From Erysipelotrichaceae bacterium (GTDB taxonomy: Bacteria > Bacillota_I > Bacilli_A > Acholeplasmatales > Anaeroplasmataceae): DNA of 64,000 bases. Position 1 is the stretch's first letter; each line of letters opens with the position of its first letter. The position numbers were made by a program, and so were the translations under genes. The stretch covers positions 1 to 64,000 of the forward strand of contig SVAZ01000005.1 in NCBI GenBank assembly GCA_015059145.1, read 5' to 3'. Below are positions 52,034 through 61,575 of this stretch, in pieces. The notes under the pieces are model-generated. The model saw nothing but the letters and a program-made list of their open reading frames with translations, did not search any database and had not been told where the DNA came from.

Positions 52034-53838
52034 AAATTAGAGTTGCTGACTACATTGTAAATAAAGTTATTGAAGCAGGTGTTAAAACTACATTTTCTGT
52101 AGTTGGGGGCGGTGCTATGAATTTAAATGATGCTTTTGGTCATGCTGAAGGAATGAATGTCATTTATAATCATCATGAGCAGGCTTGTGCTATCGCTGCA
52201 GAAGGCTATGCTAGAGTAAATAATGAAATGGCAGCTGTTGTTTTAACTACTGGACCTGGCGGCACTAATGCTTTAACAGGTGTAGTTGGTGCCTATGTTG
52301 ATTCTGTGCCTATGCTTGTTATTTCTGGACAGGTTAGATGGGATTCTTTTTCCCTTAGTACAGGTCTTAATTTACGTGCAATGGGTGATCAGGAGTTTAA
52401 TATTGTTAGCGCTGTAAAAACTATGACTAAATACGCAGAAATAGTAACTGATAAAAATGATATTCGCTACATTATTGAAAAGGCGATATATTTAGCAACA
52501 CATGGTCGTATGGGTCCAACCTGGGTTGATATCCCTGGAGATATTCAATCTGCATATGTTGATACTGATGAATTGAAGGGATATGATTATTCTGATGAGG
52601 TAATATCAAAACCTTCTGATGATGAAATTTATCATATTATAAATAAAATTAAAGAATCAAAAAGACCTGTTATTTATGCTGGTAGTGCAATTAGATTATC
52701 AGGTGCTTTTTCTAAATTTAAGATGCTAATCGAAAAACTTAATGTTCCAGTAGTTTGTGCTTGGAATTCAAGCGATGCAATGGAATCTGATCATAGACTT
52801 TATGCTGGTAGACCAGGAAATTTTGGAGATAGAGCAGGAAACTTTGCTGTTCAAAATAGTGATTTAATTATTTCACTTGGTTGCCGCTTAAGTATAAGAC
52901 AAACTGGATTTAATTATAAATCATGGGCTCCTAAATCATATGTTATTATGGTTGATATTGATGAGAATGAATTAAAGAAGCCAACGCTTCATGTAGAATA
53001 TCCTATTTGTGCAAATGTAAAGGATGTTATTGATGATCTATACAATAAGGTTAAGGATTCAGATGTCATTTTTGATAATAATTCTTGTTGGATTGAGCAA
53101 TGTAAGGATTGGATGGAAAAATATCCTGTAATTAAACCTGTACATTTTGAACAAAAAGAATTAGCTAATGCTTATGCAGTTATTGATTTGCTTTCTAAAA
53201 ATATGCCTGAGGATATGATTACTATTTCAGGTAATGGTACTGCATGCGTAGTAGGAGGACACGGTTATACAATTAAAAAGGGTACAAGATTTATTGAAAA
53301 TTCTGGTATGGCATCAATGGGATATGATTTACCAGCTGCAATCGGTGCATGCTTTGCTAATGGTAGAAAGCCTCTTATTTGTTTAACTGGTGATGGTTCA
53401 ATTCAAATGAATATTCAGGAATTACAAACTATTATTCATCATCAGCTTCCTATTAAAATAATTATTATAAATAATGATGGTTATCATTCTATTAGACAAT
53501 CACAGTCTAATTTCTTTAAGGGTAAGCCATTATGTGGTGTTGGCAAGGATTCATTAGATTTAAGCTTCCCAGATATGGAAAAGCTTGCTTATGCTTATGG
53601 TTTTAAATTCTTTAGATGCAAAACTAACGATGAGTTTGCAAAATATATGGATGCTGATTTTAAATATGATGGACCTCAAATATGCGAGGTTATGGTTGAT
53701 AAGGTTCAATATTTTGCACCTAAGGCTGGTTCTAAAAAACTAGAAGATGGTTCGATGGTGTCTGCACCACTTGAAGATTTGGCTCCATATTTAGATAGAG
53801 AAGAGTTAAAAGAAATAATGTCTATTTCGGAGGACTAG
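52030..53838 (+). CDS. Thiamine-diphosphate enzyme, acetolactate synthase-like (YerE-like candidate)
   Basis: A 602-residue enzyme with the three domains of the acetolactate synthase family. The N-terminal domain has GGGAMNLND and the catalytic Glu in HHEQACAIAAEGYAR, and the C-terminal one has GDGSIQMN and IINNDGYHSI for ThDP/Mg2+. In Yersinia the related YerE transfers an acetyl unit from pyruvate onto a CDP-3,6-dideoxy-4-ketosugar; the flanking rfbF, rfbG and rfbH genes make that substrate type, so an equivalent role is inferred. It starts 4 bases before the rfbG stop and ends 1 base before the reductase. Confidence 0.78.
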   Translation: MKIRVADYIVNKVIEAGVKTTFSVVGGGAMNLNDAFGHAEGMNVIYNHHEQACAIAAEGYARVNNEMAAVVLTTGPGGTNALTGVVGAYVDSVPMLVISGQVRWDSFSLSTGLNLRAMGDQEFNIVSAVKTMTKYAEIVTDKNDIRYIIEKAIYLATHGRMGPTWVDIPGDIQSAYVDTDELKGYDYSDEVISKPSDDEIYHIINKIKESKRPVIYAGSAIRLSGAFSKFKMLIEKLNVPVVCAWNSSDAMESDHRLYAGRPGNFGDRAGNFAVQNSDLIISLGCRLSIRQTGFNYKSWAPKSYVIMVDIDENELKKPTLHVEYPICANVKDVIDDLYNKVKDSDVIFDNNSCWIEQCKDWMEKYPVIKPVHFEQKELANAYAVIDLLSKNMPEDMITISGNGTACVVGGHGYTIKKGTRFIENSGMASMGYDLPAAIGACFANGRKPLICLTGDGSIQMNIQELQTIIHHQLPIKIIIINNDGYHSIRQSQSNFFKGKPLCGVGKDSLDLSFPDMEKLAYAYGFKFFRCKTNDEFAKYMDADFKYDGPQICEVMVDKVQYFAPKAGSKKLEDGSMVSAPLEDLAPYLDREELKEIMSISED

Positions 53839-53839
53839 T

Positions 53840-54742
53840 ATGAAAAAGGTTGTTATAACTGGTTCAACTGGTATGATCGGTTTGGCATTAACTAAAATTC
53901 TTATTAAAGAAAAAGTTGAATGCTTATTGATAGTTAGAAAAAACTCTACCAAATTAGATAAAATTCCAAATGATGATTTAATCAAGGTTGTTGAATGTGA
54001 TTTAAATGAATTAAAACAATTAGAATATCCAGAGTCTGATTTTGATGCTTTTTTTCATTTGGGTTGGGATGCGACAATTGGTAATGGTAGAGATAATGTC
54101 TATCTTCAAAAAAATAATATTGAGTACACTTTAGATGCTGTTGCACTTGCAAAGAGGCTTGGTTGTAAGACTTTTGTTGGAACTGGGTCTCAAGCAGAAT
54201 ATGGAATAAAATTTGAAATGCTTACAGCAGAAACTCCATGTGTCCCATTGACTGGCTATGGTATTGCGAAGTATTCTGCCGGAATGCTGTCAAGGTTATA
54301 TTGTAATCAAATTGGAATTAAGCATTGCTGGGCAAGAATATTAAGCATCTTTGGTGAAAATGATAATCCTAATACTTTGATATCTTATGTTATTAATTCA
54401 TTAAATAATGGTATATCTCCAATGGTTACTAAATGTGAACAGGATTGGGATTATTTATATGTAGATGATTGTGCAAATGCATTAAAGCTTATTGCTCAAT
54501 TTGGTATTAATAATAAGGTTTATCCAATAGGTAGTGGTAGGACTAGAAAACTTTATGAATACCTAGAGGATATAAAATTAGTATATAATTCTAATATCGA
54601 AATTGGTTATGGCAAAAAGGATTATAATCCTAATCAAGTAATGTATTTGTGTGCTAATATAGATGAGTTATCTAATGATACTGGTTTTACACCGAAATAC
54701 TCATTTATAGATGCCATTAAAAAAATTAAGAATAATAATTAA
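53840..54742 (+). CDS. NAD(P)-dependent epimerase/ketoreductase, SDR extended (YerF-like candidate)
   Basis: A 300-residue SDR with TGSTGMIGLALTK, GTGSQAEYG and catalytic YGIAKYSAG (Y...K). Context suggests reduction of the branched or unbranched 4-ketosugar made by its neighbours, like YerF or abequose synthase. It is directly downstream of the ThDP enzyme (1-base gap) and before the flippase fusion. An alternative role, in reducing GDP-4-keto-6-deoxymannose from the mannose block, cannot be excluded. Confidence 0.75.
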   Translation: MKKVVITGSTGMIGLALTKILIKEKVECLLIVRKNSTKLDKIPNDDLIKVVECDLNELKQLEYPESDFDAFFHLGWDATIGNGRDNVYLQKNNIEYTLDAVALAKRLGCKTFVGTGSQAEYGIKFEMLTAETPCVPLTGYGIAKYSAGMLSRLYCNQIGIKHCWARILSIFGENDNPNTLISYVINSLNNGISPMVTKCEQDWDYLYVDDCANALKLIAQFGINNKVYPIGSGRTRKLYEYLEDIKLVYNSNIEIGYGKKDYNPNQVMYLCANIDELSNDTGFTPKYSFIDAIKKIKNNN

Positions 54743-54770
54743 TTAGTATTTGTTTTAAGAGGAGTCAATG

Positions 54771-57581
54771 ATGGAAAATAAAGGCCGAAATCTTAAAAAA
54801 AATTTCATATATAACTTTATAAGCCAGGTCTTAACCTTGATTGTGCCTCTTGCTACAACACCTTATTTAGCTAGAGTTCTCCATGAAACTGGAAATGGGC
54901 AAATAAGCTATGTCAACTCCTTAATAACTTATTTTGTGTTATTTGCGAATTTGGGTTTTAATGTTTATGGTCAAAGAGAAATAGCTAAAATTAGAGATGA
55001 TAAGAAAGCTAAAAGTAAATTGTTTTTTGAAATTGTAATTATAAAAGCATTTTTGTCCTTCTTATCATTGGCTGTATTATTTACAATATTGTTTACTGTT
55101 GGCTATGGTGAAAAATACAATATTTTAGTATTGTGTTCATCATTTCAAGTTATTGCAGTTATCTTTGATATTCTATTTTATTATCAAGGTGAAGAGGATT
55201 TTAAATCCATTGCCATTCGTCAAATTATTATTAAAGCCTTAGGTATGGCAGGAATTTTTATTTTTGTTAAAAATGAAAGCCACACATGGGTTTATATGTT
55301 ATTATTTTCTTTAATAACATTATTCTCAAATTTGATAATGTGGCCAAAGGCAATTAAAAATATTGAAAGGGTAAAATTAAAGGAGCTTACATTTAAGGAA
55401 AAAATTAAGCCAACTTTATTAATCTTTTTACCAACATTAGCTGTTACAGTTTATTCTGTTTTTGATAAAACAATGATTGGTCTTTTTTCTTCGAATCCGG
55501 ATTTTGAAAACGGATGTTATGAGCAGGCATATAAAATCAATAGTGTAGCTTTAATATTTATTACTGTTATTTCACCGATTTTAATTCCAAGAAATGCCTA
55601 TGATTATTATAATGGAAATATTGAATCATTTAAGAAGCATATCAATTTTGCATGTAATTATGTATTCCTTTTAGGAATACCACTTATTGCAGGCTTTGCA
55701 GTTTTATCAAATAATCTATCATCATGGTTTTTGGGTGCTGGTTTTGAATCTGTTCCATTATTATTAATTATTATGTCTGTTAGATTTCTTGCTTCAGGCT
55801 TTGGCGTTATTTTTGGTGATCAAATATTTATTGCGATTGGCAAGGAAAAATTTCCTACCATATCTACAATTATTGGAGCACTAGTTAATGTTGTTTTAAA
55901 TTTATTATTAATTCCAAAATTCGGAGCAGTAGGTGCAGCTATTGCCACTGCAGCTTCTGAAATTGTTGTTACAACTGTTTTAGCTACTTTTGCTATTAAA
56001 TATAAATATTTTTCATTAAAACAAAGCATGATTATGTCATGGAAAAATGTTGTAGCTGTTGTTCCTATGGTTATATGTATTTATTTTTTGAATAATTATT
56101 TTGATTATAGTATATGGTCTTTTATTATAATTGCAGTGACAGGCGCAGCTATATATGGTATAATGTTGCTAGTTTTAAGAGATAAGTTTGTTTTCGAACT
56201 TATTAGAAAGCTTTTAAATATGGTTAAATCTAAACTAAAAATGAGAGGTAAAAAACAAATGAGTAATACAAAAGAACAAATTATGGAGCTGGTAAAAAAA
56301 TATTACAAAGAGAATCATGTAAAGGGCGAATACAAGTCTGGTGATAAAATTACTTATGCAGCTAGAGTATATGATGAAAAAGAACTATTAAATTTAATCG
56401 ATTCTTCATTAGAATTCTGGTTAACTAGTGGTAGATATTGTGATGAATTTGAACGTAATATGGCTAAGTATTTAAATATTAAGCTACCTGTTTTATTAGT
56501 TAATTCAGGTTCAAGCGCGAATTTGATTGCATTTATGACATTGACATCACCTCAATTAGGTGAAAGAGCCATTAAGCGTGGTGATGAGGTTATTACAGTT
56601 GCTTGTGGTTTCCCTACAACTGTTACTCCTATAATTAATTATGGTGCAATTCCTGTATTTGTTGATGTTACTATACCTCAATATAATATTGATGTAGAAA
56701 TGCTGGAAAAAGCATTATCACCTAAAACTAAGGCAGTTATGATTGCTCATACATTAGGAAATCCTTTTGACTTAAAGGCTGTTAAGGATTTCTGTGATAA
56801 GCATAACTTATGGTTGATTGAGGATAATTGCGATGCATTAGGTTCTAAATACACTATTAATGGCGTTGAAAAATTTACTGGTACAATTGGTGATATTGGT
56901 ACATCAAGCTTCTACCCTCCTCATCATATGACAATGGGAGAAGGTGGAGCTGTATACACTACTAATCCAGTTTTATATAAATTAGCTAAGTCTTTTAGAG
57001 ATTGGGGCCGTGATTGTATTTGTCCTTCTGGTGTTGATAATTTCTGTAAACATAGATTTGATGGTCAATATGGAGAATTACCTAAGGGCTATGATCATAA
57101 ATATGTTTATTCTCATTTTGGATATAATTTAAAGGTTACTGATATGCAAGCAGCAGTAGGTGTTGCTCAATTAGAAAAATTCCCTTCTTTTGTAGAAAAA
57201 AGAAAGGAAAATTGGAAACGTTTAAGAGCTAATTTAGAATGTGTTTCAGATAAATTAATTTTACCTGAAGCTTGTCCAAATTCAGATCCATCATGGTTTG
57301 GCTTCCTTATTACATGTAAAGAGGGCATTTCTAGAACTGAATTAACTAAGTATCTTGAGGATAAGAAAATTCAAACAAGAAACCTATTTGCAGGTAATTT
57401 AGTTAAGCATCCATGTTTTGATGAAATGAGAAGAACAGGAGAAGGCTATAGAGTTGTTGGTGATTTAAGCGTTACAGATTATGTAATGAATAATACCTTC
57501 TGGATTGGTGTTTATCCTGGTATGACAAATGAGATGATTGATGATATGGCATCTGCAATAAAAGAATTTTTAAATAAATAA
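54771..57581 (+). CDS. Wzx-RfbH fusion: glycan flippase joined to CDP-4-keto-6-deoxyglucose 3-dehydrase
   Basis: A single 936-residue frame. Residues 1-490 form a Wzx/PST-type flippase (about 12-14 membrane helices, YNFISQVLTLIVPLATTPYL) that flips lipid-linked repeats. From about 497 comes RfbH/E1, a PMP-dependent [2Fe-2S] dehydrase. It keeps NSGSSANL, the His replacing the PLP lysine in YPPHHMTMGEGG, and four cluster cysteines (EDNC, then CICPSGVDNFC). No stop separates them. GAGAGGT (56243-56249) precedes an internal ATG at 56259, so RfbH may also be made alone. Its partner reductase (E3) is not in the window. Confidence 0.85.
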   Translation: MENKGRNLKKNFIYNFISQVLTLIVPLATTPYLARVLHETGNGQISYVNSLITYFVLFANLGFNVYGQREIAKIRDDKKAKSKLFFEIVIIKAFLSFLSLAVLFTILFTVGYGEKYNILVLCSSFQVIAVIFDILFYYQGEEDFKSIAIRQIIIKALGMAGIFIFVKNESHTWVYMLLFSLITLFSNLIMWPKAIKNIERVKLKELTFKEKIKPTLLIFLPTLAVTVYSVFDKTMIGLFSSNPDFENGCYEQAYKINSVALIFITVISPILIPRNAYDYYNGNIESFKKHINFACNYVFLLGIPLIAGFAVLSNNLSSWFLGAGFESVPLLLIIMSVRFLASGFGVIFGDQIFIAIGKEKFPTISTIIGALVNVVLNLLLIPKFGAVGAAIATAASEIVVTTVLATFAIKYKYFSLKQSMIMSWKNVVAVVPMVICIYFLNNYFDYSIWSFIIIAVTGAAIYGIMLLVLRDKFVFELIRKLLNMVKSKLKMRGKKQMSNTKEQIMELVKKYYKENHVKGEYKSGDKITYAARVYDEKELLNLIDSSLEFWLTSGRYCDEFERNMAKYLNIKLPVLLVNSGSSANLIAFMTLTSPQLGERAIKRGDEVITVACGFPTTVTPIINYGAIPVFVDVTIPQYNIDVEMLEKALSPKTKAVMIAHTLGNPFDLKAVKDFCDKHNLWLIEDNCDALGSKYTINGVEKFTGTIGDIGTSSFYPPHHMTMGEGGAVYTTNPVLYKLAKSFRDWGRDCICPSGVDNFCKHRFDGQYGELPKGYDHKYVYSHFGYNLKVTDMQAAVGVAQLEKFPSFVEKRKENWKRLRANLECVSDKLILPEACPNSDPSWFGFLITCKEGISRTELTKYLEDKKIQTRNLFAGNLVKHPCFDEMRRTGEGYRVVGDLSVTDYVMNNTFWIGVYPGMTNEMIDDMASAIKEFLNK

Positions 57582-57589
57582 TTAAATGA

Positions 57590-57623
57590 AAAACCTCTAG
57601 ATTTAATTCTAGAGGTTTTTTTA
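57590..57623 (+). terminator. Rho-independent terminator of the glycan operon
   Basis: AAAAACCTCTAGA (57590-57602) pairs with TCTAGAGGTTTTT (57609-57621). Confidence 0.85.
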
Positions 57624-57748
57624 CATTATTATAGTAAATGCTATATTCCAATATTTTTCAATTAAATATATCATTTTTTTATATATTATGATAAAATGAA
57701 ATTAATATATGGCTATAAAAAACTATATAAATTATTAGGAGGAATAAA

Positions 57749-59952
57749 ATGAGAAAGAAATTATTAGTGTTTTTATTTTTAGGTTTCTTTTCATTCTTTT
57801 TGCTTCTTGTGGGAAAAGTGCTTATGATATAGCAGTTGACAATGGCTTCCAGGGAGATGAAAGCGAATGGTTAGATTCAATTAAAGGAGAAAGTGGCTCT
57901 AAAGGAGATAAAGGTGATAAGGGTGACAAAGGAGATGTTGGAGATTATGAGGTTACTCAAAATTCTCAAGGTCTAGATTTTTATCTTTTTGATGATGACA
58001 CATACGGAGTAGGAGTAGGTAAAGCAAAATATTTATCTAGTATTGAAATACCTGAGAAATATAATGGTAAAAATGTTACTAGAATTGTAGAAGAGGGCTT
58101 TGCTTATTCTAATGTTGTTGATGTAAAATTACCAAGTACAATAGTAGAGATTATGCCTTGTGCATTTTATAATTGTTCATACTTGGAATCTGTTAGTCAA
58201 GGCGATACAAAATTTGAAATTTTTAATGTAAATGGATATACTAACAAATTAGGTAATATAGATGTCGGTGAAGGTGCCTTTGATGAAACTCCATTTCCAT
58301 CTGTTGTAATTAGTGATGGAGAAGAGGGAACTGAAGCATTTGTAGAGGTATATAATTGTGATGATGTTGAAACTCTTACATTTGACCTGTCTTTAAATGA
58401 TAATAGCTATATTAATACTCATGAGGTTCTTATATTAACTGATGAAAATCATTATACAGTAGATTTTGGAGCCTATGGTTTATTTGAAAAAGTAAATGTT
58501 AGCTTCGATAATACATTAGTTGAATATACTAATGTTGGTATAACAGCAGAAGAATATAATATTAGTTTTTTAAATGGTACGTACCCTGTTTTAGTTTATT
58601 CATTAAAGATTGATGAAATTACTCAAGATGGAGAAATTCCTACTTTTGTATATTTGGAAAGAAACGCAGCTTATAATTGGCAAAAGCTTCCTGAGAATGT
58701 ATATACTATTCCAACTGTATCAAAGGAAAAATCTATTATGGGTGATTTCCATGAAATGAGAAATATATATTCTGATTATATTAAGACTTTATATGATTTA
58801 AATCCTTATTCAAAGTTTAATTTTTATCTTGTTGATAATTATTGTGAATTATTATTAGAGTTTGCTTATGCTAATAATATTCCTGAAGAAAATTGGTCTG
58901 CTACTTTACTTAGTGATGGTGCAGGTACAGCATTCTTCTTATCTTCAACATTTGGAGTTGATAATCCAAGTGATAAGTATGATGATATGGTAGATAACTG
59001 GGAAGATTTAAAAGAGGCTGTTGCTGATGGCAATTACTCAAATACATTAGTACATGATGAGACTATTTATCCTGCTGATGAAACTCAATATTCTATATTA
59101 AGCAGATATGCTTATGTAATAGATAAGGCTCAAGATAATGTTAGCTGGTGGGTTAATAGATTAAGAGTAGGTGAAAACCTTTCTGCTATTAATGCTAAGG
59201 ATCCAACTTTTGCCGCTGATATCGTTGCTACACCTACTTCATTCTATACTAATAATTTATTAGCCGCATTAGACGAAGAGGGTAAGCAAGCATTTAAGGA
59301 ACTATATCACTTTAGTGATGAAATGTTTAGTTATGCTGAAGAACAAAATAAGAAGGTAATGGTTATTTTAGGTACCGATTGGAATGGTGAAAAATCTAGC
59401 TTCTATGATTATATTAAATTAACTATGGATTTCTATGGTGATGGATATGTTTATTATTATAAGGGTCATCCTGGTTTTGCAACCTCTAATTTCCCTGATA
59501 GACAAACAGAACTAAATACATTAGCAGCAAATGGTTATGAGGTTTTAGAATTAGACTGTTCAATTGCTGCAGAAGTAATCTTGTTCTATAATCCGGATAT
59601 TTATTTATGTGGATGGCCTTCTTCAACGTTTGATTCTGTAGAATCAGAATTGATGGCATGCTCATTGTTCAATTGTACATTGGCAGGTTCTACATCTTAT
59701 ACATATGCTGATATGATTGATATTTTCATTTCAAATTTAACTTCATCTGAATATAATGGTATTACATTAAATTCAGAACATGATTATTATTTGATTGAGT
59801 ATAATAATTGTGATGATTATTCTCATCAGGTTGAAAATTACAATAAGCATGAATTTGCTATATATGATTCAACTATAAATTCAATGAAATATTATAAGAT
59901 GGAAGATAGTGTAGCAGTTGAGGTTACTGCTAGTGGTGAAGCTATAAGTTAA
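57749..59952 (+). pseudogene. Surface lipoprotein with collagen-like repeat, LRR-like segment and GT80 sialyltransferase-like domain; frameshifted signal peptide
   Basis: GGAGG precedes ATG 57749, which encodes MRKKLLVFLFLGFFS, but that frame stops at 57830-57832. Shifting one frame within the T-rich tract gives LFASCGKSAYD, a lipobox, and a frame open to 59952. The joined protein (about 730 residues) has GSKGDKGDKGDKGD collagen-like triplets (57895-57935), an LRR_5-like part (EIPEKYNG, VVDVKLPSTI), then a domain with LSDGAG, FYSNN-like spacing, ILGTDWNGE, YYYKGHPGF and GWPSST. The last motifs match GT80 bacterial sialyltransferases (TGT-W-GGE, KGHP, ASS), which are also lipoproteins in Photobacterium. 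The frame break may be phase variation or error. The open part alone is 58153-59952. Confidence 0.6.
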
Positions 59953-59963
59953 TAACTAATTTA

Positions 59964-60004
59964 ATTAAGGGATATACAGGTATTGTATATCCTTTAATTT
60001 TTTG
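59964..60004 (+). terminator. Rho-independent terminator
   Basis: ATTAAGGGATATAC (59964-59977) pairs with GTATATCCTTTAAT (59985-59998), one G-T pair, then T run. Confidence 0.8.
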
Positions 60005-60013
60005 TTTTAAAAA

Positions 60014-60042
60014 TTGACAAAATTCGATTTTGATATTATTAT
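60014..60042 (+). promoter_or_regulatory. Sigma-A promoter of the dlt-like operon
   Basis: Consensus TTGACA (60014-60019), a 17-base spacer and TATTAT (60037-60042). Confidence 0.65.
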
Positions 60043-60072
60043 ATATATATAGTTGTTTTACGGGTGAGTTGT

Positions 60073-61575
60073 ATGAAAAATGTTTTAGAATATTTAGAAA
60101 ATAGTGCATATGATTCCAATAAAGGTGTGATAGAAGGTTCTTCAAAAATCTCCTATATGGATATTATGATAAATAGTAAAAAAATGGCATCCTTTTTATA
60201 TGGAAAAACTAAGATGCGTAAGCCTATCCCTGTTTTTATGGATAAGGGAGTTCAATGCTTATGTTCGTTTTTTAGTGTTCTATATTTAGGGTGCTTTTAT
60301 GTTTTAATAAACCCTGATTTACCAATTGATAGAATTAATAATATATTGTCTACTTTGAATTCATCATTAGTTATAACTAATGATAAATATAAAGATAAAG
60401 CATTATCTATTTTTAAAAATCTAGAAGTTTATGCGATTGAAGAAATGATTAATTTTGATATTCATGAAAATAAATTGAGTGAATTAAGGATTAAAATGAT
60501 CGATACTGATCCAATGTATGCTAATTTTACCTCTGGTTCAACAGGAGTTCCTAAGGGAGTTTTAGTCTCTCATCGCTCAGTTATTGATTTTATTGATGTT
60601 TTTACTAAGCAATTTAATATAACTAGTAATGATAGAATTGCTAATCAAGCACCTTTTGATTTTGATGTTTCAGTTAAGGATATTTATTCGGCTATTAAAA
60701 TGAATGCTGATCTTATTATAGTTCCTAAGGAATTGTTTTCTATTCCTTCAAAGCTTTTAGATTATTTGTGTGAGCATAAGCCTACTGTTTTAATTTGGGC
60801 AGTTTCTGCTTTATGCTTAATTACAACATTTCATGGTTTGGATTATAAAACACCTACTAGTATAAATAAAATTCTTTTCTCTGGTGAAGTAATGCCATAC
60901 AAGCATTTAGCTCAGTGGATTAGTCATTTACCTGATGCTATATTTGTAAATTTATATGGTCCTACTGAAATTACTTGTAATTGTACTTATCACATTATAG
61001 ATAAGACACGAGAATATACAAACGGGTTACCAATTGGTAAATCATTTGATAATGAAGAAATTATATTATTAGATGATAATGATAATTTGATTGAACATGA
61101 TAATGTGACAGGAGAAATCTGTGTTAGAGGTACAGCACTTGCATTAGGATATTATAATAATAAGGAAGAAACAACTAAAAGGTTTGTCCAAAATCCAACA
61201 AATGATTCGTATATAGATTTAATATATAGAACTGGTGATTTAGGATATTTTTTTAACGATGAATTATTCTTCGCAGGCCGCAAGGATTTTCAAATCAAAT
61301 ACTTAGGTCATAGAATTGAACTTGAAGAAGTGGAGAATTTGATTTGTAATATTGATGGGATTTCTAGATGTATATGTAGTTTTGATTATGAAAGAAAAAA
61401 ACTTTATGCATTTTACATGGGAACTTTAGACAAAAAAGCCTTACATGAAAAAATTAAGGAAAAGCTTCCTATTTATATGATTCCTTCAAAATTGGTTCAA
61501 GTTGAAAATTATCCTTTAAACAAAAATGGCAAGGTTGACCGTAAAGAATTATACAAGCTGTTAGGAGGTAAATAG
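60073..61575 (+). CDS. DltA-like amino acid:carrier protein ligase
   Basis: A 500-residue adenylating enzyme of the DltA type, activating an amino acid with ATP and loading it on a carrier protein. Seen: NFTSGSTGVPKG (A3), NQAPFDFDVSVKDIY, LYGPTEIT (A5), YRTGDLG (A7), GRKDFQIKYLGHRIELEE (A8, the DFQIK form typical of DltA) and NKNGKVDRKEL (A10). The region that in D-Ala-specific DltA reads F-C-G-E is LFSGEVMPYK here, with Ser for the Cys linked from memory to chirality control. Substrate may therefore differ. ATG 60073 follows GGGTGA; GTG 60064 lies within it. First gene of the operon. Confidence 0.8.
   Translation: MKNVLEYLENSAYDSNKGVIEGSSKISYMDIMINSKKMASFLYGKTKMRKPIPVFMDKGVQCLCSFFSVLYLGCFYVLINPDLPIDRINNILSTLNSSLVITNDKYKDKALSIFKNLEVYAIEEMINFDIHENKLSELRIKMIDTDPMYANFTSGSTGVPKGVLVSHRSVIDFIDVFTKQFNITSNDRIANQAPFDFDVSVKDIYSAIKMNADLIIVPKELFSIPSKLLDYLCEHKPTVLIWAVSALCLITTFHGLDYKTPTSINKILFSGEVMPYKHLAQWISHLPDAIFVNLYGPTEITCNCTYHIIDKTREYTNGLPIGKSFDNEEIILLDDNDNLIEHDNVTGEICVRGTALALGYYNNKEETTKRFVQNPTNDSYIDLIYRTGDLGYFFNDELFFAGRKDFQIKYLGHRIELEEVENLICNIDGISRCICSFDYERKKLYAFYMGTLDKKALHEKIKEKLPIYMIPSKLVQVENYPLNKNGKVDRKELYKLLGGK

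Noticed and set aside
41392-57581. Reassigned stop codon as cause of the two gene fusions
   Set aside because: TGA ends relQ, murE and mraY in sensible places, and no in-frame TGA occurs in either fusion, so a changed genetic code is not needed.
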